Below, piece by piece: positions 23,269 to 33,147 of a stretch of DNA of 64,000 nt (positions are counted from its first letter, which is position 1; the number at the start of each line of letters is the position of its first letter). Position numbers and translations under genes: made by a program. The stretch is taken from the NCBI RefSeq assembly GCF_030272615.1, contig NC_081409.1:617403755-617467754 (forward strand), read 5' to 3'. Source of the stretch: Cryptomeria japonica. Lineage: Eukaryota; Streptophyta; Pinopsida; Cupressales; Cupressaceae. Under the pieces are notes generated by a model. That model worked only from the letters and a program-made list of their open reading frames with translations, had not been told where the DNA came from and did no database searches.

Positions 23269-24739
23269 AGATCAAAGAACAAGGCATGGGAGAATACTCT
23301 TTGGAACCCATGTGTTTGGCCAACTTACCAACATCACCTAGATCTCATGGATTACCTACAGCATCAACACATCAAGCAACTCAGCCCATCACCAAGTTTG
23401 ATGGCACATTCATTCAACTCGGCACCCTAGCACATGAATCCGAGGAAAAGGATATCCTTAGTTGGCTATACAAAGATGAGGAAGAAAATAGAGCAGCTAC
23501 TGTGGAAGTAGCTATACCCACACACCTGTATGGAAAAGGCTACTTAATCATGTAGCAAATGGGATACAATGGCAAATGACCTATTGGTAAGCATTGGGAA
23601 GGCGTCACAGAACCATTAGATCCTCCTTCACAATTCAGTAAAGACAAAAAAGGATTGGGCTTTGAACTCACTCTACTACCAAAGAGGGCACCACGCAAAT
23701 ATCAAAAACCCCAGTGGAAAGGAAAGAAAAAATACAAAGAAGACTCCTGGCAGGAGGTACTGTTTGAGTCAACTGAGACAATGCATAGAGAATGTGAACA
23801 TCAAGAATGAAAGCAATGTCAAAGGTAGCCTATCAATCAAAAGAAGGAAGCATCTACTGCAGAAGCACATCATATTCAAGAACTAATATCCAACAAAGAA
23901 GAATCACCTCTGGATTCCATTATTCCTCCCTGAGGAGAGATAGTATATGAACAAATGCAAAGAGTGGAAGCAGGATCTGACACAGAATCAGAGAAAACTA
24001 TCAAACTTGTCTCAATTATCAAAGACTTGTTCTCACCCTACAACATACTAGTTCACAGCAGTGCTAGAATCTGGGATAATACCTCTGAGACTGATTCCAA
24101 TGAATATGAATGGGGCAGTTGTTCTAATGTTACTGAAGATATTTGTGCAAATGACAGTAATACACCCATCTCTCAAGAAGAACGCAGCATAGAATATAGA
24201 CCACTTGATTTTGGTCCACAAAATATCTATGACGCCAAGGAAAACGAGTAGCAACATTATGCGCAAGTCTATATGGAAGATGATACCATCGAAGACCTCG
24301 ACAAAATCCTTAACTTCTTTAACACCCCGGACAATCACGATGATACTTCTATCCTAACACTTACAATAGTCGAACTTGATCCACCTAAGGACTCCTTACC
24401 ACTTGTTTTTCTTGACCTCATAGACTGGGATGAACCTGAAAATCATGATATACCAATTTTCCCAAATGACGAATCCATTATCCATTACTTATGTACCATT
24501 AACCTGGAGACAGACTCTACCGGTGAACAAAGTAACAATGTCTACAATCAAGGGAGTGCTAAGTCTCTCAGTCACAAAAATAAACAAACTAAAAGATCTA
24601 CTGCTGAAAATCAGTCAATGGCAGCAATAGATCACACAAAAGTAAAAAGGACACATCTGAGGGTGAAAACCTTTTTAAGGCACCTAAGGATGGGAGACTT
24701 GACACTCTTCCTGAGCATTATCATGAGCGATCACCCATA
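23265..24739 (+). pseudogene. Protease-RT linker with G-patch-like block
   Basis: A poorly conserved acidic region with several stops joins protease to RT. Near 23530-23675 a glycine-rich block reads GKGYLIM, then QMGYNGK, PIGKHWEGV, EPLDPP and KKGLGFEL, with two in-frame stops. The spacing of glycines and aromatics resembles a G-patch, a short RNA-binding module known next to some retroviral and retrotransposon proteases. Downstream are Asp/Glu/Ser-rich stretches (23955-24251, 24273-24743) with no domain I can name. The last part (LAESLTEEERSEFIKFFKEK) leads into RT. Confidence 0.55.
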
Positions 24740-25700
24740 TTGATTGAGCCCACTCAATCAATCAACATTGGTACTACAGAAGCAGCCAAAACTATACACC
24801 TTGCAGAATCTCTGACAGAGGAAGAAAGATCAGAATTTATTAAATTTTTTAAAGAAAAGAAAATCAAATTTGCTTGGTCATATGAAGACATTCCTAGGAT
24901 TGATCCACAATTAATCATGCATCACTTGTCCATTGCTCCAGGAGCTAAGCCAGTCAAGCAAAAACTGTGAAAGATGAATCCACATGTGGCACTCATGGTT
25001 AAAGCTGAATTGAAGAAACTATTAGACATCGGATTTATTCGACCTATCGACTATACTGAATGGATTTCCAACATCGTACCAGTATCAAAACTAGATGGCA
25101 GTATCAGAATCTGCACTGATTTTAGAGATGTCAACAAAGCCTGTCCAAAGGACGACTTTCCTTTGCCCAGTATCGACATAATTGTAGACCTCACAGCAGG
25201 CCATGCAATGCTATCACTAAAGGATAGTTTTTCAAGCTATAATCAAATCAAGATAGCCCCAGAGGATCAAGATAGAACAACATTTACCTGTCCATGGGGA
25301 ACGTACTGTTGGAATGTCATGCCTTTTGGCTTAAAGAATGCAAGAGCAACTTATCAAAGAGAAATGACAACAATCTTTCATGACATGATGCATACCTTCA
25401 TGGAAGACTATGTAGATGATTTACTAGCTAAATCCTTCACTAGAGCAGAACATCTAAGAATCTTAGAAAATATTTTTGATAGATTGGAAAAATTCCAAGT
25501 TGGGCTCAACCCTAAAAAGTGTGTCTTCAGGGTTACATCAGGCAAATTACTAGGCTACATAGTTTTAGCTAAAGGTATTGAAGTGGATCCAGAAAAGGTG
25601 CAAGCCATTATGGAGATGCCACCACCCAAGAACATCAGCCAGCTTAGATCTCTACAAGGAAGACTCCAATCAATCAGGAGATTCATCACTCAACTAGCAG
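24740..25700 (+). pseudogene. pol: Reverse transcriptase of the Tat element
   Basis: RT copies element RNA into DNA. The lead-in reads FAWSYEDIPRIDP and MHHLSIAPGAKPVKQKL, then a TGA at 24968-24970. It continues in the same frame: VKAELKKLLDIGFIRPIDY, KLDGSIRICTDFRDVNKACP, DDFPLPSIDIIVD, MLSLKDSFSSYNQIKIAP (first catalytic Asp), TTFTCPWGTYCWNVMPFGLK, and the YVDDLLAKS box (about 25405-25430) with the catalytic Asp pair intact. LNPKKCVFRV and LLGYIVLAKGIEVDPEKV follow. The motif set is complete; the only break seen in this part is the TGA, which is one C-to-T change from CGA. Confidence 0.95.
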
Positions 25701-26230
25701 ATAAAAGTCTCCCATTCAATCATTTGCTACATAAAAATGTACCGTTCAAATGGGAAGCCAAATGTACAGAATCCTTCTATCACATCAAGCAGTATCTAAT
25801 GAACCCACCAGTTCTAGTACCACCAATAGCAGGGAAGCCACTCATTATCTACATTTCAACAACAGATATCTCACTGGGGGCATTGTTAGCACAAGAAGAT
25901 CAACAGGGCAAAGAGTGAGATATCTATTATTTCAGCAAGACATTAAATGGATATGAACTCAACTATACATTCATTGAGAAAGCTTGTCTAAAAATGGTAT
26001 TTGCCTCTCAAAAATTTCGACACTACATGCTAGCTCACACAATTAAGCTAGTTGCAAAAATTGATCCTCTCAAATATTTACTCAGTAAAGTAGCTCTTAC
26101 AGGCAGATTGGCTAAGTGGGTCATGATCCTTAGTGAATTTGATATCCACTACACAGAACGACGAGCTAGATCAACTGGCAGAAGCACCACTACCTGGAAA
26201 ACAAACTATGGAGATCGAATTTCCAGATAG
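25701..26230 (+). pseudogene. First (Ty3-type) RNase H of the Tat element
   Basis: This domain degrades RNA in the RNA-DNA hybrid. After the RT connection (HLLHKNVPFKWEAKC, LMNPPVLVPP) it begins PLIIYISTTDISLGALLAQE and is cut by a TGA at 25916-25918 (from CGA). It resumes with DIYYFSKTLNGYELNYTFIE, KACLKMVFASQKFRHYM, DPLKYLLSK, GRLAKWVMILSEFDI. The expected first Asp is replaced by the T-D arrangement seen in many Tat elements, whose first RNase H is often thought degenerate. It ends at a TAG (26228-26230). Confidence 0.82.
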
Positions 26231-26640
26231 AGATGTTCTTGCTATCTCCACCAAACAATGGACCTTATATCTTGTTGGATCCTACACGCAACATGGCTAA
26301 GGTGTTGGCATTATGTTTATCACTCCTGAAGGACACACTATACCAAGATCATATAGGCTTATGTTTCCATGCACCAATAACATTGCTGAATATGAGGCAT
26401 TGGTTATAGGCATCAAAATGGCTGTAGAATGGAGGATCACAGAATTAAAAGTCTACAGAGATTCACAACTAGTCATTAATCAAATCAACAATGACTTTCA
26501 AACAAAGGACGACAAGCTGCTACCCTACAAGTGAATGGTGGATGATTTCAAACAACATTTTGTACACATCACCTTTGAGAAAATACTAAGGTTGGATAAC
26601 AAAGCAGCTGATGCCATGGCTACTATTGCTTCACTACTAC
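26231..26640 (+). pseudogene. Second, archaeal-type RNase H (aRH) of the Tat element
   Basis: A second RNase H after the Ty3-type one is diagnostic of Tat elements. It starts WTLYLVGSYTQHG (about 26262-26300), where the usual catalytic Asp before GS is Val, then a TAA. The strand-2 block is VGIMFITPEGHTIPRSYRL. NNIAEYEALVIGIKMA keeps the catalytic Glu, and KVYRDSQLVINQINNDF keeps the next Asp. After a TGA (26532-26534, from CGA), LRLDNKAADAMATIASLLQI supplies the last block. The lost first Asp and two stops make it inactive. Confidence 0.85.
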
Positions 26641-28009
26641 AAATTCCAAAGCAACAGAATCATTATGAGTTTTTGGTAGAGCAACTGTTCTCCCCAGCCT
26701 ATGACCATTCAGAATCCCATGTTATCTATACCTTGACTAGTTCCGACTCTCCCATAAATGGACCCATCTACGACTATCTTAAGAACAATATCCTACCCAT
26801 TGACCTATCCGAAAACCAAAAATGCAACTTTATCCAGCAAGCCTCCCATTATACTCTTATTGCTGATACTTTGTACTGTCGAGGTCTAGATGGTACTCTC
26901 CTTCGTTGTCTTGATCGTAATGAATCTGACTCTGCTTTACACGAGCTTCACGAAGGTATCTGTGGCACACATTCAAGTGGTACTACTCTTGCTAAAAAGC
27001 TTCTAAGAATGGGATATTACTGACCAACAATGGAAAAAGACTCTTATCACTTTGCAAAGAAGTGTCCTAAATGCCAAATCCATGGCAATCTTATACATGC
27101 ACCAGCACAAGAACTGCAGCCATTCACAACATCCTGGCCCTTCTGTCAGTGGGGACTAGACTTGGTCGGCAAAATTCATCCTTCATCTTCAAATGGGCAT
27201 TAGTTCATTATAACTGTAACGCATACTTTGCCAAATCGATAGAAGCAGTCCCCATGACCACAGTGACTGGGAAACAAATTGCTTCTTTTATCCTTAATTA
27301 TCTAATCTGCAGATATGGCATTCCAAGTTCCATCATCAGAGATAATGGACGACCTTTCAAAAACCAAGATGTACGAGAACTATGTGAAAAATTCAAAATC
27401 CAACATCGTTTTTCTACACCTTACTACCCACAGGGGAATGGTCAGGCAGAAGCATCCAACAAAACAATATTGAAAATCCTAAAGAAAACAGTGAATGATG
27501 CAGGCAAAGATTGGCATATACAACTCAATCCAGCACTTTGGGCCTAAAAAACTAGCATCCACACACCTACAGGAGCTACAACATATTCATTGGTATATGG
27601 ATCAGAAGCAATTTTACCCTTGGAGGTAGAAATTCCATCTCTCAGAGTCTCTCTAAAAGGCCTAATCCCAAATGAAGAGTATTGAGTTAACCGACTGCAA
27701 GAGCTCAAGTTTCTAGATGAAAGACGTCAATGTGCCTACACTCATCTCAAAGCATATCAGCACCGTATGTGCAGGAGCTACAACCACAAGGTCATTCCCA
27801 GAACTTTTAAAATTGGTGACCTAGTACTCAAGGAAAATCCTAAGAATCAGCAGGATTGGGAAAAGAAAGGGAAATTTGAACCTAATTGGTTAGGTCCCTA
27901 TCTCATCATATCAGCCTATGGATCAGGCACCTATCAGCTAACAACTTCAGAAGGAGATGTGCTCGACGAACCAACTAACAACATTCATCTGAATAAATAC
28001 TACACTTGA
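26641..28009 (+). pseudogene. Integrase of the Tat element
   Basis: Integrase inserts the DNA copy. The zinc-binding HHCC region spans about 26938-27085: LHELHEGICGTHSSG, KLLRMGYY, a TGA where Trp is expected, then KKCPKCQIHGN. The core follows after a frameshift near 27160: WGLDLVGKIHP holds the first Asp, SIIRDNGRPFKN the second, and GQAEASNKTILKILKK the Glu. A TAA at 27545-27547 and a TGA near 27685 interrupt the C-terminal part, which ends KIGDLVLKENPKN, KFEPNWLGPYLI and NIHLNKYYT (28006), typical of Tat integrase tails. There is no chromodomain, as expected for this lineage. Confidence 0.9.
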
Positions 28010-28980
28010 GTAATCTAATGCACGGAAAAGTCAAAAAAATCAAAAAAATCAAAAACAATCAAGAAAAAGGTAAATAAAAAGGTACAATAAAAGCAACTGG
28101 TGAAAACCTGGCAACAGGCGCTATTGTGAGAGGACAACTCCTCTATCTATATACATACCATTATATCCACAATAAAAAACTATCAGCCATCGCCCGACAT
28201 TTTTATCCTAATATCCATCCAGGCCATACTTAGCGTAGTCACTATCCTGGTTTATCTGCATATCCTTTCACCGCATCTCACCATGGTTTGGTAATCATTG
28301 TACATATCCACATTAAGAAGTACACTTGACTAGGGGCAGTAATCAAAACTTGCAACACGTTCAAAACATCAAAAAATGTCGCAAACTCAGAACTTCATAT
28401 CCAGCAAACAACACTCACACAATCGCTTAGCAAAACATTGATCGCTTAACGGGATTCACAAATATGATGGATGATTTTCTGAAGTATCAAATGTTACATC
28501 TTGCATAAAGTTTTGACTATTTTTGCACTTGAACTGTTTGAATTGTTGGATCCTCTAAATTTTCTCAACAATGCTTCAAAGCTAGAGAACGTCGTGGGGA
28601 CTCCAATATTTTCTTAGTTTTTATGTCTGTGAGATGATCATTTGTACTGTGTCGATACTTGTCTCGAGACGTGATTCACAACATATCACTGAAGACATGA
28701 TTCCACATCACACATACAAATGATTTAATCTTGTCTGTTTTTACGCAATTTGCACTCAGGTCATCCTGGTTCAATTATACCTTGACGCTTGTGCGATCTT
28801 GCAAAATCAAAAATCATGTAAATTTTTCTCAGGTCATTATGGTTCAATTACCATTATGCTTGTATAGATTTTCAACATATCCCAAAACAAATCAATGCTC
28901 AATGATGATACATACAAAGAAAGAAAACAACATGTGGCTATACAGGGATGACGATTGCAGAATGAGGATGCTAAAAAACA
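28010..28980 (+). other. Post-integrase spacer, nothing recognised
   Basis: This untranslated part of the Tat 3' region has an A-rich start (AATCAAAAAAATC runs near 28030). I found no ORF or RNA gene. Confidence 0.5.
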
Positions 28981-29112
28981 ATTAGTTGCATATCATTTTA
29001 CAATTAGTTGCATATCATTTTAAAATTAGTTGCATATCATTTCTCAATTAGTTGCATATCATTTTACAATTAGTCGCACATCATTTTACAATTAGTTGCA
29101 TACCATTATCAT
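28981..29112 (+). repeat. 22 bp tandem repeat, six units
   Basis: Units starting ATTAGTTGCATATCATTTTA lie at 28981, 29003, 29025, 29047, 29069 and 29091, exactly 22 bp apart with few mismatches. It lies in the Tat element 3' region between integrase and the antisense ORF. Confidence 0.93.
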
Positions 29113-29310
29113 ACATCTCATTTTCAAGATACATCTCACAGCATATCATTATCATACATCTCATTTTCAAGATACATCTCACAGCATATCATTATCATAC
29201 ATCTCATTTTCAAGATACATCTCACAACATCTCATTTTCAAGATACATCTCACAGCATAGCATTATCATACATCTCATTTTCAAGATACATCTCACAACA
29301 TCATGCATTA
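29111..29310 (+). repeat. 43 bp tandem repeat with a shortened unit
   Basis: ATACATCTCATTTTCAAG recurs at 29111, 29154 and 29197 (43 bp steps), then a shortened unit near 29229 and another at 29268. It begins where the 22 bp array ends. Tandem arrays in the 3' region are common in Tat/Ogre elements. Confidence 0.88.
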
Positions 29311-29539
29311 TCACATCATATTTATCACATATCACATCACATGCATCTATCTAAGCATTGCATCATCATAGAAAATGCATCTAGAAAGCATAATCCATAA
29401 CACATCACATGAGGATCAAAGAAAATGGTGTCATATATATATCTCAAAGAATGATCAATGTACAAAATATGTCATGTCTATGCCAATACAACAAAATGAT
29501 CAAAATACAATAGAGACAACGTCTCTCAGGTATGACTAT

Positions 29540-31475
29540 CTCCTGAAGGCGGCGGTCTCGCTGCAAATGTCCGAGCACCTGGATCTCCAGGTGGATCCTG
29601 TCTAGGAGGCCTTGTCACGCCCCTGCTCTCCGTCCTCGACCCAGTCTCTCGGGATCAACTAGATCTCGACTGTGTAAAACTCTGCACTCAGCGCTCCCTC
29701 GACACCGCATCCTCATAATGTCTCCTATAGTACTCTGCCTCCTTGGCTCTCAAAGCCAACTCTCTCAAGGTGTCTCTCATCGAACCACCTATTGTAGCTC
29801 TCTACAAACTCGCTGCGAGCTCCTGCTCGACCCCGATGCTCTATCTTAGTATCACGCTCTATGATCAGCTGATTAATCTGACGCTGATCCGCTAGCAACT
29901 GTGTCTACAAGTGCTGCACTGACAACTAGAGTGATCTAATATGCGCATCCTCTGCATGCATCGGAATCTGCATCTGCAAGGGTACTAATGAAGGGGTACC
30001 CCCTATCCCTCTACTTGTCCTCGGTGCAGGTGGAGGTAAAACATCTGACCTCCTCCTCTGGGCTGGTCATCGCACGTCATCATACCCTCCCACTGCCTCT
30101 ATCACCTCCCCAACCCTCTCCTCACCCATAGCTCTGATAGCCAAACCTCCTCTCCCTCTATCCATCGTCGCTCGCCACGTAGCTCTCTCCACCCGTATCC
30201 CCTCCCATATCTCCTCTCCTCCCTTGATCCAATCTCCCTCTATCTCCTCGCCGACCTCGGCCACCTCCTTTGCCATCTCCGCCATCATCTCCTCCTCCAT
30301 CACCACCCCCCTCATCTACCTCCTCCTCATCATCAAAAGCCAGAATCATCTCAGCTAGATCCAATATCCTGGCCACCGCATGCGCTGCAAAGAGTGTTGC
30401 AAACTCGTCAGTCATCCCTGCATCCACTATCTCAGGGGCATAATCCCAAATCTGGCCGGCTGCATGAAAGAACTCCTCCACTGCTACCGCACTATCAATC
30501 AGGAATATCTTATCTCTGTCAAGCATAAAAACATGCTCCTTGTGGGAACCCCCGCTGTCGACCATACTACCACAGTACCCGGCTATGCAGAAACCTCTCA
30601 ATGACAAAGGGTGTCCGCCCTATCAAATATCTGGTCATGTAAACATAGGGCATCTCCATCCCATCCTCAGCCCATGCCTCGCAACTTGTATATGGTCGCC
30701 AGACGACCGTATCGATATCATCCAACACTCTCCTCCAGTGCTCTAGTTTGCCTAGCTTACGCTGGACAACTATCCCTCTGTATCCATATGCACCCAACAG
30801 GCCTATCTCTGTCTGCCAATGGCCTAGCTGTGGGAATATGCTCCCACGCCCATACCTGTAGCAGTGTCACTCTAGCTGATAAATTGCCATAACCTAGGTA
30901 TACCACCTGATGTAAATCCCTATATAAGTGGGTCAGCATAACCGACCCCCATGCAAATCAGCGACCCTGCATCACCATATCCTCCAGAACCAATCCCCAT
31001 CCCACTGCTAGTCCCTTCGACCTATGGTCGGGACATAAGAAACCACCTATGAAGCCTGCCAGAACTGATAGTAGAGGTGCGTAATCCAAATCCAAAAACT
31101 CCTGCCAGGGGATCTCATACCCACAAACAGTATCATCCTGAAAGATCCAGCGAAGTGCCTCAGTCCTACCCTCTTTAGTCTGCTCATAGGGAAGCAATGC
31201 ACCTACCATAGGAATCCGTAGAATCTGGTAACAATCTTCAGGCGTCACTGTAATCTCGCATGTCGCCAAATGGAAGGTGTTCGTGTCACTATGCCACCTC
31301 TCCACCAATGCAGTCAATAATCCCTGGTTCACGATAAACCAAGGCATATCTAACAACGAGGTCAGGCCACACCTCTCAATAATGTCTCTATCTGCCTATG
31401 TCAATCGTGGTATCAAGGACCATGGTCAAGGAAATCGCTCACGCGACTGAACCACTCCAAGACGCTCTTGTCAAA
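29540..31475 (-). pseudogene. Antisense ORF with plant mobile domain (PMD)
   Basis: On the minus strand, opposite to gag-pol, pieces in three frames form one protein resembling the plant mobile domain (aminotransferase-like, PF10536-type), otherwise found in MAIL1/MAIN proteins and DNA transposons. In order: LIPRLT, DRDIIERCGLTSLLDMPWF, GLLTALVERWHSDTNTFHL, CEITVTPEDCYQILRIPMVG, LSVLAGFIGGFLCPD, HLYRDLHQVVYLGYGN, LLQVWAWEHIPTARPL, VVWRPYTSCEAW, YLIGRTPFVIERFLHSRVL. An acidic, then Gly/Asp/Arg-rich tail (to about 30158) and a degraded possibly coiled C-terminus (to about 29540) follow. Breaks: a TAG near 31400, a TGA at 30955-30957, and frameshifts near 30790 and 30580. Antisense extra ORFs between integrase and the 3' LTR are known in Tat elements. 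The true start is uncertain (31356-31475). Confidence 0.82.
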
Positions 31476-31609
31476 AAGCGAAACAAGTCCAATATCAGTT
31501 TCCTCTTCACAACATAAAAACCAAAATCAAATTAATATTAAAAACTTGAAACTTTGAAAATCTAAATCAAGTTCCACATCATATCAATCCATTTTCATAT
31601 CTAATCATA

Positions 31610-31790
31610 TCAGCTTGAAACACAACTCAAGTTTCACAACCATATCAACTTGTAAAACAACTCAAGTTCCACAATCAAATCAACTTGTAACACAACTCAA
31701 GTTTCACATCCATATCAACTTGTAAAACAACTCAAGTTCCACAACCAATACAACTTGTAAAACAACTCAAGCTCCACATTCATATCAAAA
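31610..31790 (-). repeat. 35 bp tandem repeat in antisense leader
   Basis: TCAACTTGTAAAACAACTCA-type units (plus-strand reading) recur at 31645, 31680, 31715 and about 31750, in 35 bp steps, with diverged flanking copies. They lie just upstream of the antisense ORF, within its leader. Confidence 0.85.
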
Positions 31791-31999
31791 ACTACATCAT
31801 ATCAAATTGGAATCAAATCTATATCAACTTGAAAAATCGCAAATCAAATCAAGTTTTATCATAACTCATATTGGACAAACTTATCACAACAATGATAGTA
31901 GACACGTAGACCGACAATTTACACTTATCCCGACAGAACTGGGACCAACTTATCAATTTTCTTCATTCCCCCATCACACTATACCAACAAATTTTGCCT

Positions 32000-32562
32000 A
32001 TGCGCTAAACAATTTTGTCTACGCGCTAAACTGTTTATCATGCACTACCCTATCCTTTCCAAGCGCTACCCAATCTACCCTATGTGCTAGCTGAAACCTA
32101 TGCGCTACCCTTTTCTTCCAAAGTGCCACCTAACCTACCCCAAGCGCTAAAACTACCCTATGCGCTATTCTATCATGCTCTTGCACTACGTATTTATCCC
32201 TATGCGCTAGGTCACACCTACGCGCTATCTAGACCTACCCATGTGACCCCCTAGAAACCCTATGCGCTAGGTCACACCTACGCGCTATCGAGACCTACCC
32301 ATGCGACCTCCTAGAAACCCTATGCGCTAGGTATCTTCTATGCGCTGCCCGTTTTACCCTCTGCGCTACCCTGTGACCTCGGTGCGCTGAACTAATCCTA
32401 CGTGCTATCCTAACCTAGCGATGCGCTACTCTAAACCTTCCGGATGCTACCTTAATTCTTTAAACCCTACGCCCTACAAAATTTATCGTATGCACTACGC
32501 TTTGACCCTGACGCGCTATGAAATTTATCGCATTCGCTACACTTTGACCCCAACGCACTAAA
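32000..32562 (-). repeat. TAGCGCRT motif array C, antisense orientation
   Basis: Read on the minus strand this is the same TAGCGCRT motif as in arrays A and B. On the plus strand the last A of the motif (GCGCTA) falls at 32007, 32028, 32047, 32068, 32089, 32107, 32128, 32149, 32167, 32188, 32209, 32227, 32269, 32287, 32329, 32347, 32368, 32389, 32407, 32428, 32449, 32476, 32497, 32518, 32539 and 32560. Intervals are 21-21-18 (a 60 bp super-period) through much of the array and plain 21 at its right end. It lies in the leader of the antisense ORF, ending about 525 bp before it. Confidence 0.9.
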
Positions 32563-32796
32563 ACTTAAAATTCGTGTGACAAAATAAAAAACATGATCAA
32601 AAACGACAAAATAAAAAATCCAAAAGGGGTCAAAAAGGTTGACTTATTGGTGCTCCACACGCAGCAGGCCTCCAATACCTTCAAATGTGCTCAAATTGAT
32701 GAGAAGAATACGGAACCGGCATGTTGACTTCTCTCCAAAAATCACTTTCTCCAAAGTCAACAAACACAAATGAGACAAAACAAATCACTTTTTCCC

Positions 32797-32803
32797 TTTT
32801 ATA
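32797..32803 (-). promoter_or_regulatory. Candidate antisense promoter TATA box
   Basis: On the minus strand, CCTATAAAAGGG lies about 235 bp upstream of array C and about 1.3 kb upstream of the antisense ORF. A start site about 30 bp downstream would give a leader containing array C and the 35 bp repeat. There is no experimental support. Confidence 0.45.
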
Positions 32804-33133
32804 GGGTAAATCAAAATTAGGGTTACATAGAGGGACGCGTAAAATTACTCGCGGTATCTCCTACAACCCTACCAAATGGCAATATCGGGAGATGAAGCAA
32901 ATTACCATATTCAACATAGATGAAATTGTACAATGCAATGAAATTTATAAAATTTATCTAAATCAAATCAAATTTTCAAAAATTTTGATTCATCTCCCGA
33001 GGGGGCATTATCAACATCGTTATCAAATATGGGGCACGACATGAAAATCTCAAAATGACATAAAAGTTGATCATAACTAAATCATGACGACACATCATTT
33101 TCTTTGAATCAACATGTGCACACACATCACTTC

Positions 33134-33147
33134 AAAGAGGGGCAAAA
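33134..33147 (+). other. Polypurine tract
   Basis: AAAGAGGGGCAAAA (one C among purines) directly abuts the TG of the 3' LTR. It is the expected plus-strand primer site. Confidence 0.88.

Noticed and set aside
28981-29310. CRISPR-like regular repeats
   Set aside because: The units are contiguous tandem repeats without unique spacers, inside a plant retrotransposon.
29540-31475. Plant-mobile-domain ORF as a captured host gene inserted later
   Set aside because: It lies between integrase and the polypurine tract of a bounded element, has no own insertion boundary or introns, and antisense ORFs at this place are known in Tat elements.
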